Shown here one piece after another: positions 41,803 to 52,530 of a DNA stretch of 64,000 nucleotides. The stretch is from assembly GCA_963580455.1 (NCBI GenBank), contig OY756970.1, positions 23,870,001 through 23,934,000 on the forward strand. The letters are read 5' to 3'. A model generated the notes under the pieces. The model was given only the letters and a program-made list of their open reading frames with translations, did no database searches and had not been told where the DNA came from. The DNA comes from Euonymus europaeus. Taxonomy: Eukaryota > Streptophyta > Magnoliopsida > Celastrales > Celastraceae. A program made the translations under genes and the position numbers. How positions within the stretch are numbered: position 1 is the first letter of the stretch; each line of letters begins with the position of its first letter.

Positions 41803-44800
41803 TCAAGTTGGAGCATAAATGTCACATAACCCCAACTTGCTACAAATGGAATCTAACCGAGTATGATTTACAAGTTTGGTAAAGACATCAGTCAATTGGC
41901 GACCAGTAGGCAAGTAGGGAGTGATGATCGCGCCAGCATCAATACACGACCGAACATAATGACAATCAACCTCAATGTGTTTGGTGCGCTTGCGGAAAAC
42001 TGGATTGGAAGCAATATAGATTGCAGATTGGTTGTCACAATGAAAAGGAACCAGACGAGACGTAGAGAAGCCAAGCTTATGAAGAAATGGAACCAACCAA
42101 GAAATCTCACCACTAGTGAAGGACATGACCTTATACTCGGCCTCAACACTAGACTTAGAAACAATGGTCTACTTCATACTCTTCCAGTAAACAAGATTGC
42201 CACCAAAATAAACACAACAACCAGTGGTAGATCGACGGTCAAAAGGACAACCAGCCCAATCGGCATCCTAGAAGGCCTCAATGTGCATATGTCCATGTTT
42301 CTTAAACAAGAGACCACGACCTGGAGACTTCTTCAAGTAACGGAGAATACGCAATATAGCTTGATAATGAGAAGTGTGTGGTGACTCCATAAATTGACTA
42401 ATAACACTCACCGAAAAAAGAGATCAGGACATGTAATCATCAAGTAGTTAAGCTTGCCCACAATTCTTCTATAGCGATGAGGATCCTCATAAAGATCACC
42501 TTCATCCTTGTACAATTTGACATTTGGATCCATAAGGGTATCAACAGGCCGAGACCCCAATAAACCGGATTCCTGTAATAAATCCATGACATACTTGCGT
42601 TGTGAAACATAAATACCTTTGTGAGATCGAGCAACCTCAACACCAAGAAAATATTGCAATCTACCAAGATTCTTCATTTGAAAATGAGAATGAAGAAATG
42701 TGTTTAACTGAGAGATACAAAACGCATCATTCCCTGTGATTATAATATCATCAACATAAACCACAAGTAAAAGATAGCCATTAGTCGAGTGAGAGTAGAA
42801 CACCGAATGATCCTTTTGACATCGGGATAAACCAAATGCCATAACCACGAGCAAGGCGATTGTTTGAGGCCATAGAGAGCCTTCCTCAATTTTCAAACCA
42901 TACCAGAGGATGATTTGGGAAGAGTAAAACCGGGAGGCTGAACCATATAAACTTCCTAAAAAAGATCACCATGAAGAAAAACATTTTTTATGTCAAATTG
43001 ATGCAAAGGAATATCAAAGTTAACAACAAGAGAAAGTAAGACACAAATGGAAGGAATTCATCATAATCAATACCATAGGTTTGAGCGTACCCTTTAACAA
43101 CTAGACAAGCTTTATGTCGCTCAATGGTACCATTTGGATGAAATTTGATGGTAAACACCCATTTATAACCAATAGCATTTTTGCCAGGAGGCAAGGTGAC
43201 TAGAACCCAGGTATGATTATGATGAAGAGCAGTCATTTCATCCTCCATGACTTGACACCAGTGAGAATGACCAAGAGCTTCACTAACAGTCTCAGGAATA
43301 GAGGTGTCTGAAACACGAGAAATGAAAGTGAAGTAGGAAGGTGATCAAGAATTATATGAAACAAAGTTACTAATAAGATGTTGAGTCACACACTTACGGG
43401 TGCCTTTGCGTAGAACAATAGGCAGATCATCAGGAGGAATGTTCTCTATGGGAGGAACTGAAGCCCCAGGGCAAATGATAGGAGATGTCTCAGACTCAGC
43501 AGGAAATGAAGGCTCAACAGGAACTGGACGTGGCCTGGTATTGGTGGTCCGTGATCTGTGAGGATGGTGTAACCAAGCTGGGCTAAAGGAAGATAAAGAG
43601 GTTGCAGGAGTAGAAACATCAATCTCGGGTAAGATAGGATCAGGTGAGGCTGCAGGAGTGGAAGCATCAATCTCGGGTAAGACAGGATCAGTTGCAATTG
43701 GGATGGAATCCAAGCTAGCCAAATTATAGGAAGAATTCAAATCAAATGAGGAATCAAATAAATCAAGAAGAGACTCTGATGAAGCCAAAAAATATGATTT
43801 TGAATCATGAAATGTAACATCGGCACAAACAAAGGCTCGGTTAAGTTCAGGACTGAAACATTTGTAACCCTTTTGAACCTGAGAATAACAAAAAAAACAC
43901 ATTTAACAGAGCGAGAATCTAGCTTATCATTACCCGAACCAAGAAGATGAACAAAACAAACACAACCAAACACATGGGGTGTGACATGAAAAGGATGATC
44001 ATTGGGATACAAAAGAGAATAAGGTGTTTGACCCTCTAAAACCGAAGATGGCATACGATTAATCAAGTAACAAGAAGTTAATATTGCATCAGACCAAAAT
44101 TTCTTAGGAACATGTGTATGAATCATGAGTGCTCTAGTAACATCCAACAAATGACGATTCTTTCTCTCAGCTAAACCATTCTATTGAGGAGTATATGCAC
44201 ATGAAGTTTCATGAACGATGCCATTAGAGACAGGAAATGATGATAACTAGTATGACATATACTCCTTAGCATTATCAGAATGAAGAGATTTAATTTTACA
44301 CTGAAATTGAGTTTTCACTTCTTTGTAAAACCCTTGAAAAATAGTAAATAACTCAGATCTGTGAACCATGAGAAAGAGGCGAGTAACATGGGAATAATCA
44401 TCAATAAACGTTACAAAGTACCGAAATTTGTTTCCATCAACATTATATGGACCCCAAATATCCGAGTGAATCAATTCAAAAGGAGCACTCGCTCGACTAA
44501 ATGACTTATAAGGAAAAGACACACGGTGGTGTTTACTTAATTGACAAGTCTCACAATCAAAAGGTGGAATACTAACATTCCTCAAACTAGGGATTTGTTC
44601 TTTCAAAACAGATATTGGAGAGTGACCAAGATGCCAATGCCATTCATAAGGAGAAATAGAGACTCGAAATGCACCAAGAGAATTTAAGAAAAGCAGAGAA
44701 CCATCTAGGTAATAGAGACCACCACTCTCATGTCCTGTTCCAATCGTCCGTTGAGTGTTCAAGTCCTGAAAGACACAAACAGAGGGATAAAATGTGACAT

Positions 44801-46154
44801 AACAATTGAGGGCATGAGTGAGCTTGCTAATGGATAATAAACTAAATGGGAATTCCGGAATATGAAGAACATTAGACAAGTGAATGACTGAAGTGATTTT
44901 AGTGTCACCAAAGTCGTGAACTTTGGCTTCTTTTTCATTAGCAAGAGTAACTGTACTAGACAAAGATTTGTGATAATTAGACAAAGAAGCTATCATATCT
45001 GTCATATGATCAGAAGCACCTGAACCAATGACCCACGGACTTGGTTGAGAGGATAAGAAACGGTGAGAAGTACCTGACTCTGCTAAGGTAGCAGTAGAAG
45101 ATGACATGGTAGAATTCTTGGAGGCAAGAAAATTAGCATACTCAGTGCGAGAAATATAGATTAAATCGATTGATCCGAAGATTTTTCATCACTACTAGTG
45201 ACTTGATTTGCAAACGAGACAAACTTTCCATGAAGTTCCCAACAGGTACTACTTGTATGATTTTGTCGACCACAATTACCACACTTTCTGCCATGTAATA
45301 CCCAGCAAGTACTAATAGTATGGTTAGTTTATCTACAATGCTCACATTTTTGCTATTCTTGACCACCTCCATGGCCACCCCCTCACTGCATGCCCTCCTC
45401 CTTGACTGCGACCACCTCCCCGACCACCACCATGAAAGAACCCGGTAGAGGCAGCTAGGGCAGAACAATCAATAGTATCAAAGAGAGCAGTATTTGAATT
45501 GCCAGAGCAGAGATTAACACTCTAGAGACGGTAATATACATCATGTGTAGATGGCTACTCTGGACTACTCAAAATCTGGTCTCTAATGGAATCAAATTCA
45601 GCAGGTAATGCAGATAAAAATAGAACCACATCCATATTATTCCGTTGTTTCTTCATCACACTAAGATCAGTAGATAGGGGCTGATACATATTCCTTTCTT
45701 CAACAAGTCCCATAAAATATGTGTAAAATTTAGACAAATTTTTGTTGCCCTTTTCCAAGTTGTAATACTGTTTTCCAATTTGATAGAGGCAATTTACGTG
45801 TGCGGTACCACCATGGATGAGTTTCAATCAGTCCTAGATAGCCTTTGCAGACTGCAGGGGAATCAAAGTAGACGACATTGCACTGTTAATTCCAGTCATT
45901 AGCATAGACATGAGTTGATTGTCTCGTTTCTCCCATAACTCCAATTCAACCGAAGTAGTTGTGGATGGTTTTTCCATAGTTAGATGATGGTAGAGTCCAC
46001 GCCCTTTCATATGAATCTCTACAAAAAGAGCCCATAAGAAATAGTTGCTTCCATTTAGTTTAGCATAAGTCAGGGGATTGATTACCAAGCCAGAATGCTC
46101 CATGGATATTGAAAACAAAGGCACGACAACCTTCCTATCTCTATTAGTTGCCAT
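41803..46154 (-). pseudogene. Broken copia gag-pol
   Basis: Recognisable minus-strand pieces: gag (46154-45834 and 45827-45555, LNGSNYFLWALFVEIHMKG); a degraded nucleic-acid-binding part (45468-45142); protease/integrase (45107-44247), where the protease motif reads VIGSGASDHM instead of the usual Asp-Ser-Gly; integrase C-part (44150-43737, FWSDAILTSCYLINRMPSS); linker (43902-43345); RT start (43248-42988); RT core with YVDD (42896-42408); RNase H (42126-41803, HCDNQSAIYIASNPV). Each break is a frameshift or stop, and the protease aspartate is lost. The element cannot make its own enzymes. Confidence 0.9.
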
Positions 46155-46246
46155 GGAAAATACCAGACTAAGAAACAGAAACTAAGAAAGAAACGATGTT
46201 GTTCTGCAATCACAAACTACAACAAGGCAAGGACGAATATGATGGC

Positions 46247-46258
46247 CCTCCGATACCA
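46247..46258 (-). other. Copia primer-binding site
   Basis: The minus strand reads TGGTATCGGAGG two bases inside the 5' LTR. It differs by one transition in the first eleven bases from the common initiator-Met site TGGTATCAGAG. Confidence 0.8.
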
Positions 46259-46260
46259 TC

Positions 46261-46392
46261 TTAACGTAAACAGAGATGTTAGGGTTTAGTCAAATAAGAG
46301 TTCTTACTCTCCCTATCGACAATATTACATTAATAGAGTCAGATACACAAACACTGGAAAAATACCAAGCTACCCTTACATAACTTACAATA
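46261..46392 (-). repeat. 5' LTR of the copia element (132 bp)
   Basis: Begins TATTGTAAG at 46392 and ends CGTTAA at 46261 in element sense, directly before the primer site. 92 percent identical to 41665-41796. Confidence 0.88.
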
Positions 46393-46504
46393 CATGAATA
46401 CAAAATGCTCATTTGCTTTAAGAAACATATAAAATTTACAAAAAAAATATATTTCTTATGAAACAAAGATATTTTATAAAATGATTAAATATCTTTATTT
46501 TAGA

Positions 46505-48600
46505 AATTGCTTCAAGGTTCAAATTGGGAAAAAATTAGTCGTGCAATCAAGGAAGGTGTTGCTTTCAGTGTCGGTAACGGCGATTTGATTAATTTCTGGG
46601 AAGACCTTTGGGTCGGGAACTCTCCTTTTTGTGACCGTTTTCAAAGGCTTTATAGTATTTCTTTAGACAAAAATCACACGGTGGAGAATTTTGGTATGTG
46701 GGATGGGGTGAATTGCAGATGGATTTTTAATTGGAGGAGAACCTTATTTCAATGGGAACGAGATCTGGTTAAAGAACTTCTAGATATAATCCAGCATATA
46801 GTCATCTACCCCTCCAAAGGAAATGGAATGATTTGGAGATTTTTTCAGATGGTAAATTCTCGGTGAATTCCTTAATCGTTGCTACTGACTCTTATGAAGT
46901 TCTTTGTCTTGAAGATTATACGTGCAAAATCTGGAGTGGATGGGCTCCCCCAAAAGGGTTTTTTTTCTTTCAATTGGCTTGTTTTCCATGGAAGAATAAA
47001 TAGTAATTAAATACCAAGGATAGGCTCCTTAAAACTGGGTGGTGGATTCAAATTTATGCCCAATGTGTGGTTCTTCGTTGGAGACTTCAGATCATCTTCT
47101 TTTACTCTATAAAGGAGCTACCAAAATATGGTACAAAATCATCAACTGGTGGGGATTTTTGCTTGGTGTGTCCCTAACTCGGTTTTGCTCTGTTTGCTGT
47201 GTGGCAGTCTTTTGCTATGGGAAAAGATCAAAAAAGATTTGGTTGATGTTGTTTGCTACGATTACTTGGACTTTATTGACTGAAAGGAATAAAGTTATCT
47301 TTGAGGCAAGTTCTCTGGATTGGGAAAATGTCTTGTATCTAATTTACGTCAAGTTTGGTCTTTGGTTAAAAGCTATCAAGGTTGCTCTTCCTTATAGTGT
47401 GCCTGAGATTATGAATAGTGGAGATGGGTTAAAGTTTAAATTGGCTACTCATGGTTCAGTTCGTCCGAATGTGTACTGGGTTTCACCTCTTTATGGGTCT
47501 CTCAAATGGAACACTGATAGATCCTTTCAAAATAACAAGGGTGGTATTGGCGAGGTGTTGAGGGATAGTAATGGTTGCTTTCTCTGTATTTTTTATGGCC
47601 CAGTAAATGCCATTGATACCACTGATGCAGAGATTAAAGCTGTCAGGTGCGCTATAGAAGTAACCTTGTAGATGGATATATTTGAGAATGGTGATATTGT
47701 GAGTCTGATTCTCTAAATTCAATGTCCTAGCTGAGTCATAATTCCATTACCACTAGAAGTATGATCAGGACTTTAATGCTATTATATATAAACCTCCTTC
47801 AAAGGCTTCCCAAAATAAGGTTCAACCACGCTTGGAGAGAAGCAAATCATGTAGCAGATTGTTTAGCTAAACAGGGTGTTGCTAGAGCCTCTGAGATGCT
47901 AGCTTGGATTTTTCCTCCTCCTGAATGAGGCTTTATGCTTGCCTCTTGTGCTTTTTTGGGTTCTTTCTTTTTCTTGTGCTTGCCTCTTGTGGCTAGTGTT
48001 GTGCCTATTTTTTTGGTGCTCTAAAGGCTGGCGAGTGGCTAAGTATTTGTCTACTCTCTTTTCTATGGTTTTCTTCTTCTCTCTTTGGGAGGTGGTTGGT
48101 GTGGAGATGGCTTGGTTTGCTCTGTTGGGGTCAGTGTGGTCTTTGATTGCAGCTTAGTTCGTTTTTCTTGGTGGTTGGTTTGGTTATTTTGTTTGCTTTG
48201 TTTGTGTGGTTGGTTGTTGGGTGTTGGTGCTGGTTGGTGTTGCTTGGTCTTCAGGAGGTCTTTAGTTGCATGGGTTTTTCTTCATACTTTTGTTTATTGG
48301 CTGGGTCTTGCGTTGGGATGTTTTTGAGGATTGGTTTGTTGTTCTGATGTGGCGTGGGGGCCTTGTTTTAGGCTTTTGAGGTATTTGGTCTCTTTACTTT
48401 AGTTTTTTCTACAGAGTTTTTGCTTTGGTTCTGGCTGGTTTCCTCTTGTGCTTGGCCTTCTTGGTTTTTTTTTTTTGCTGATATGGTAGCTTGTTTAAGT
48501 CTTTGTTTTGTTTCGCATTAGTGACCACGCTTTTCCTCCGCCATAAACTTTGGAGGTGTCACCCTCTATTATAAAAAAATAATAAATAAATATATTTCAC
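46505..48600 (+). pseudogene. 5'-truncated LINE (L1-like): zinc-binding and RNase H part plus 3' UTR
   Basis: Plus-strand pieces: 46507-46866 resembles the region before the plant LINE zinc-binding domain (GDLINFWEDLWVG). 47039-47671 holds CPMCGSSLETSDHLLL followed by the RNase H start (LKWNTDRSFQNNKGGIGEVLRDSNG). 47819-47929 ends the RNase H (AWREANHVADCLAKQGVA) with TGA. A G/T-rich 3' UTR follows to about 48575 and ends in an A-rich tail (AAAAAAATAATAAATAAA). Reverse transcriptase and endonuclease are absent, and frameshifts separate the pieces: a typical dead 5' truncation. Confidence 0.85.
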
Positions 48601-48685
48601 AAAACAAGGAAATCTCTTTTTTGAATACAGTGTCCATTTGGATCATAGTATATTTGATAGCGTATAAGCTAGAGTATATGTTGGG

Positions 48686-48967
48686 TAGCGTATAACTGTC
48701 AAATAAGCTCTATGTTGTTTGGTTGAGCGTAAGTTTTAATAGAGTATAAGCTATCAATTTACTATGAGGGGTATGTAATTTAGTTTAATAACGAAATAAA
48801 AACTATTAAATAAGGGTCTTGTTGGAAAGAGTTTTATGCGTTGAGTTCAAATACGTACTTTTTTTTTTCAAAATCTAACATATATTTTGAGATATAAAAT
48901 GACAAATGTGTGAGAGAACGGAGGCAATAGGGAAATTGAAGGAATTTTTTTGGTATGTGACTCATGT
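48686..48967 (+). repeat. Left inverted repeat of the composite
   Basis: Matches the reverse complement of 51065-51362 over its whole length at roughly 75-80 percent by eye. A shorter relative lies at 52381-52530. Confidence 0.7.
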
Positions 48968-49043
48968 GATTGATAATCAATGAAATTGAGCTTATAAGCT
49001 AACAAACTCTAATCCAATATATTTTATATATTGACAAATACTA

Positions 49044-49850
49044 ATTAAAGGGGCAAGTTTCAAAATGATCCCTATACTTTCAACAATAGACTACATGAAG
49101 CCCCCTACTTTGTTTCCGGTCAAATAAGCTCTTGTACTTATCAAAACAGGTTACGTTAGCCCTTAGATGTGTTTTTCATCCAAAAATGCTGACGTGGCAA
49201 TTAAGTGGTGACATTAATTTTTCTTTTGAAAAAAAATACATAATGACATGGAAAATTGTTATAAACGGTGGATTCAAACTGGACTAAAGTCATCCTATAC
49301 ATTTCAGCCCTAAACTCGACTGAAGTCATCCCTTACATTTCTATCACCCATACTGCCTGCTCAGTACTATTGATTCTCTTCGACCAAGTACATATATTTG
49401 ATTCTCCATTTTGTTTGTGCTATGTGTTTTGATTTCGAAATTTTGATTATGTTAGGGTTTCGATTTAGGGATTTCGATCATGTTAGGGTTTCGATTCTCC
49501 ATTTCGCTTGTGCTATGTGTTTCGATTTGGGGATTTCGATTATGTTAGGGTTTCGATTATGCTATGGGTTTCGGTTTTCCATTTTGATTATGAAATGGGT
49601 TTCGACCTCTGATTTCTAATTTATGTTAGTTGCTGAATTTTGGTTCTCGTGATGAGTATAACGCTTCTAGCTTATGATTTTGGATTTTGTTTGGTGTACA
49701 TACACTTCCCAGCTGCATATCTCTCTCAATCTCTCTTTGCAAACCAAATTGATGTTGATTTCGATTATGTGTTATGCCTCTATTGAATTTGTGTTTGGTT
49801 ATGGGTTTTCAATTTTATCATTTTAGGCTCTTTGAAATGGTGAAGCTCGA
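49044..49850 (+). other. MULE-like non-coding stretch with repeated TTAGGGTTTCGATT motifs
   Basis: 49044-49200 (GCAAGTTTCAAAATGATCCC, then CAAATAAGCTCTTGTAC and GACGTGGCAA) resembles the end sequence of common plant Mutator-like elements. 49400-49620 repeats a GATTATGTTAGGGTTTCGAT phrase several times at irregular spacing. No intact coding frame. Confidence 0.4.
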
Positions 49851-49959
49851 CACCAAAGCATGTAGAAAACAAACTTCACTGAGTTATACGAGTTCTGAGT
49901 CTGACTATAGTACTGGCTTCTCCATGGGCAGTAAGTAAATGTGTTGTTAAATGTTGCAG

Positions 49960-50110
49960 GGTTTAGTCGGTGCAATCGCCGATACTTGGCCAAAAGCAAA
50001 ACATAGATTTTGTTGTCGCAATTTGTATGCCAATTGGTCAAATACACATTCAGGAAGTAACTTGAAAGAGCAATTATGCAACCTTGCAAAATGTAGCAAT
50101 GGACCTATGG
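49960..50110 (+). pseudogene. MULE transposase fragment
   Basis: After an acceptor-like TTGCAG the plus strand reads GLVGAIADTWPKAKHRFCCR followed by NLYANWSN and LKEQLCNLAKC. This resembles the plant MULE transposase segment in which an Ala-x-x-x-Phe/Trp-Pro stretch precedes a His-Arg-Phe-Cys and Leu-Tyr-Ala-Asn block. Only about 50 residues remain. A donor-like site at 49931 lies just 29 bp before the acceptor, so an intron has been shortened by deletion. Confidence 0.7.
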
Positions 50111-50161
50111 CTATTTTGTTTGGTCTTTTATTTTAATTTTTTTTACTGGTGGCTTCCTGCA

Positions 50162-50265
50162 GATAGACAATGTATACGTGTAGTTTAAAAAGGAAGAACG
50201 TGCTGCTAATGCTCTTCGAAATTTGCATGGAAGATTTTAAGCTGGCGAGGCTCATCCTACATTTT
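50162..50265 (+). pseudogene. U2AF35-like exon fragment
   Basis: Directly after a CTTCCTGCAG acceptor the plus strand reads DNVYV, stop, FKKEERAANALRNLHGRF, stop, AG. This fits the RRM end of the U2 small nuclear RNA auxiliary factor small subunit (NVYVQF, EEE, AANAL, GRFYAGRP). One extra base then shifts the frame before sequence resembling the DFSPV codons. Two stops and the insertion make it non-functional. The retained intron end shows that it came from genomic DNA, not from mRNA. Confidence 0.6.
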
Positions 50266-50311
50266 TTTAACTTCCCGTAAAATTTAAAGATAATATATAA
50301 ATATGCACACA

Positions 50312-50716
50312 AAGGCTGCTATTGGTGAAAATTAGTGCATGTCAGTGTTTGGTAGAGGGAGGGGAGTCGACATTGAAGTGACTGTTTTTACTTACATATT
50401 TTGTGAAAAAGAATGAGCTCTGTTTAGTTCATGATTGACTGATTATTCTCCCAAGCCTTACCTGGTATGTTGTTTGTACAATTGCAGACATGAAAAGCTA
50501 CCCGTTTAAGATTTAGGTTGAGTTTAGAATTACTCATTTTTAATGATTTAGCTCATTTTAAACAGTGCTCCCAGGAACTAGCTCTGCATATTGCTTTAAT
50601 ATTTTTGAAATCATTGCTTGGAGTTGGGGTAGACAAAGTGGTTGACAGAGGAAGCAAAGGGAAATTCTTGGTGCTATTTATTGTCTGTGAAATGATTTCT
50701 TTTATCTTTGTCACCT
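50312..50716 (+). repeat. Transduplicated copy of part of E1 (UBA1) intron 1
   Basis: The stretch is the reverse complement of about 39793-40235, with a ~50-bp internal deletion and scattered substitutions. Shared runs include TTTGGTAGAGGGAGGG, CTGTTTAGTTCATGATTGAC, TGATTATTCTCC, AAAAGCTACCCGTTTAAG, TTACTCATTTTTAATGATTT and GCATATTGCTTTAATATT. It stands in the sense orientation of the E1 gene relative to the plus strand. No E1 exon is included. Confidence 0.85.
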
Positions 50717-51064
50717 CAAGAGAGGGGCCACACTACGTTAAAAAATTCTCCATGAGTCATTTATGTAGAATCGGTTAAACTTTTATTAACTATATTTAGC
50801 TCGGTAATCTGTCCATCGTGAAAGAATGCATAGGATGTTAGTTCAGTTTAGTATTACGAAAAAGGAAAAAAAATACAATGTAACTACATTTCTTCATGCA
50901 AGTATCTCATATCAGTTAAGATCTATCAATTGGAATTGCAAATATGGGCCACCCGCTGCAACGAGCGGGCCCAACCCTAATATAAGCGAACATTATTCGA
51001 ATTTGTATAAGAGTAAGACCACTCTCATTATACGATTCTTTGATTAGTTAATTTTTGCACAAAT

Positions 51065-51362
51065 GAGCAAGAGATTGACCGAATTTTTTATCAATTTCTC
51101 TTGTTACCCTTGTCTCTCTCATATATTTGTCCTCTTGTCTCTAAAAATATATTTTGGATTTTCAAAAGAATTACATATTTGAACTCAACATGTAAAACTA
51201 TTTCCAACAAGATCCATGTTCGATAATTTTTATTTCATTATTAAATTACTTTACATACTCTTAGTAGTAAATTGACAGCGTATACGCTATCAAAATTTAC
51301 GCTCTATCAAACACCGCACAACTTATTTGAAAACTTAGACGCTATTAAAACTTAAGATCAGG
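51065..51362 (-). repeat. Right inverted repeat of the composite
   Basis: Inverted partner of 48686-48967. The outer end reads AGACGCTATTAAAACTTAAG on the plus strand. Confidence 0.7.
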
Positions 51363-51644
51363 CTCGCGTCAGGCAAGCAATCCCTATCTTGATTACTTAT
51401 ACATGTATTTATAATGAAGTGTCAAAATTATTTGCTAAATAATATTGTTAAACAATTAATTTTGATTCATCAGCTACTGCTGGGATCTCTTGCTCAAATG
51501 TCACATTTGGAAAACGACGTGCAACATTTAGCTATCAATATTACATCTTTGGAAGTAATTACCCCAACCACCCATGCATCAAATTGAAACAAAATTACAA
51601 CAATTATATATGGAAGGACTTTTACACTCAAATAATTAATCTGA

Positions 51645-51754
51645 TGTGCGTTTGATAAGGGTGTAATATTGCAAGGTTAACTAAAAATACATAGATAAAT
51701 ATATGCATGTATTTTTAATTACCCTTGTAATATTACACCCCTATCAAACACACC
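51645..51754. mobile_element. Foldback MITE, ~110 bp near-perfect hairpin
   Basis: The left arm GTGCGTTTGATAAGGGTGTA continuing ATATTGCAAGG pairs almost completely with the right arm CCTTGTAATATTACACCCCT continuing ATCAAACACAC. Almost the whole element is stem, with ATAAATATATGCATG at the turn. Confidence 0.75.
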
Positions 51755-52045
51755 CTAAAAACAAATTTTGTTTTACACTCAAAAGGAATTGGGCAAAATT
51801 GTAGGTAGATTTACTTTATGAGACTTATTAGGGATAAGGTCAATCATTTAAACTTATTTGCAACTAAATCTAGTTATTATGTTTTTTTGATTAATTTAAC
51901 TCTTATTTTCCGGATTCATGACAAGGTTAAAACCTTTTAAGAAAAGTACATATTAAATTAATAAAATTTAATTTAGAAAAATATATTAATTTTTCTCTTC
52001 TAATTAATTATTTTATTGTCTTAATCAATATGCTGAACATATACC

Positions 52046-52350
52046 GTTAGGGTTTAGCGAATTCGTTCTCTTTAAGGTTTAACACTTATTTTAGGTTACA
52101 GTTTGAAAATCTGATCATATACGGGCTCGTTAGAGTTTAGGGTATCAGTTCTTCTTAGGGGTTTAACACTTATTGTTTATGTTGCAACATAGAAATACAA
52201 TACACGAGTCCATTATGATTTAGCGAATTCGTTCCTCTTAGAGTTTAACACTTGTTGTTTAGGTTATAACATGAAAATATAATACACGAGCCCGTTAGGG
52301 TTTAGCGAATCCGTTTCTCTTAGGATTTAATATTTATTGTTTAGGTTACT
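52046..52350. repeat. 83-bp tandem repeat, about 3.7 copies
   Basis: Units start at 52046, 52129, 52212 and 52294 with GTTAGGGTTTAGCGAATTCG or variants, followed by GTTTAACACTTATT and TAGGTTA. Copies are about 75-85 percent alike, so the array is old. Confidence 0.8.
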
Positions 52351-52380
52351 GTAGTGAAAAAAAATTACATAACATATATA

Positions 52381-52530
52381 CTAATTAAATTTTTTTTAAA
52401 AATAATATAACTAAAAAAATACGTTAAAAACTATCAATGATGAGTCTTGTTAGAGAGAGTTTTACTTGATAAGTTTAAATATGCAATTTTAAAAAAAAAT
52501 TACAACGTATTTTGAGAGACAAAACATTTT
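52381..52530 (+). repeat. Third, partial copy of the 48.7/51.1 kb repeat family
   Basis: AAAACTATCAATGATGAGTC followed by TTGTTAGAGAGAGTTTTAC and GTATTTTGAGAGACAAAA follows the order of the left inverted repeat (AAAACTATTAAATAAGGGTC, TTGTTGGAAAGAGTTTTA, TATTTTGAGATATAAAA). Confidence 0.6.

Larger units (their letters stand above)
41665..46392 (-). mobile_element. Degenerate Ty1/copia retrotransposon with short paired LTRs
   Basis: Element sense is minus. Paired 132-bp LTRs lie at 46261-46392 (5') and 41665-41796 (3'), 122/132 identical. A primer site of initiator-Met type (TGGTATCGGAG, 46258 downwards) and a polypurine tract (CTTGAGGGGGG, ending at 41797) sit exactly inside the LTRs. The interior order gag, protease, integrase, RT, RNase H is the copia order. 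The coding region is broken by several frameshifts and stops. Flanks (TTTCA left, CATGA right) do not match, so the target duplication is lost or the ends are off by a few bases. Confidence 0.93.
48686..51362. mobile_element. Composite element bounded by ~280-bp inverted repeats, carrying captured gene pieces (Pack-type candidate)
   Basis: 48686-48967 and 51065-51362 are inverted copies of each other (shared elements include TCAAATAAG, GAGCGTAA, GCTATCAATTTACTA against GCTGTCAATTTACTA, TCTTGTTGGAAA, GTTGAGTTCAAATA, ATATATTTT, GAGAGA). Between them lie a MULE-type transposase fragment, a broken U2AF35-like exon and a copy of part of E1 intron 1. This is the layout expected for a Mutator-like element that captured host gene pieces. 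The terminus and target duplication could not be fixed by eye, so independent insertions of one repeat family remain possible. Confidence 0.5.

Noticed and set aside
41655..46397. 5-bp target duplication of the copia element
   Set aside because: The flanks TTTCA and CATGA do not match in any register of a few bases.
47939..48347. Three overlapping hydrophobic plus-strand ORFs
   Set aside because: They lie in the G/T-rich 3' UTR of the LINE and owe their Leu/Val/Trp/Phe content to base composition.
48686..48967. LTR of a further retrotransposon
   Set aside because: The partner copy at 51.1-51.4 kb is inverted, not direct, and no primer site or polypurine tract adjoins it.
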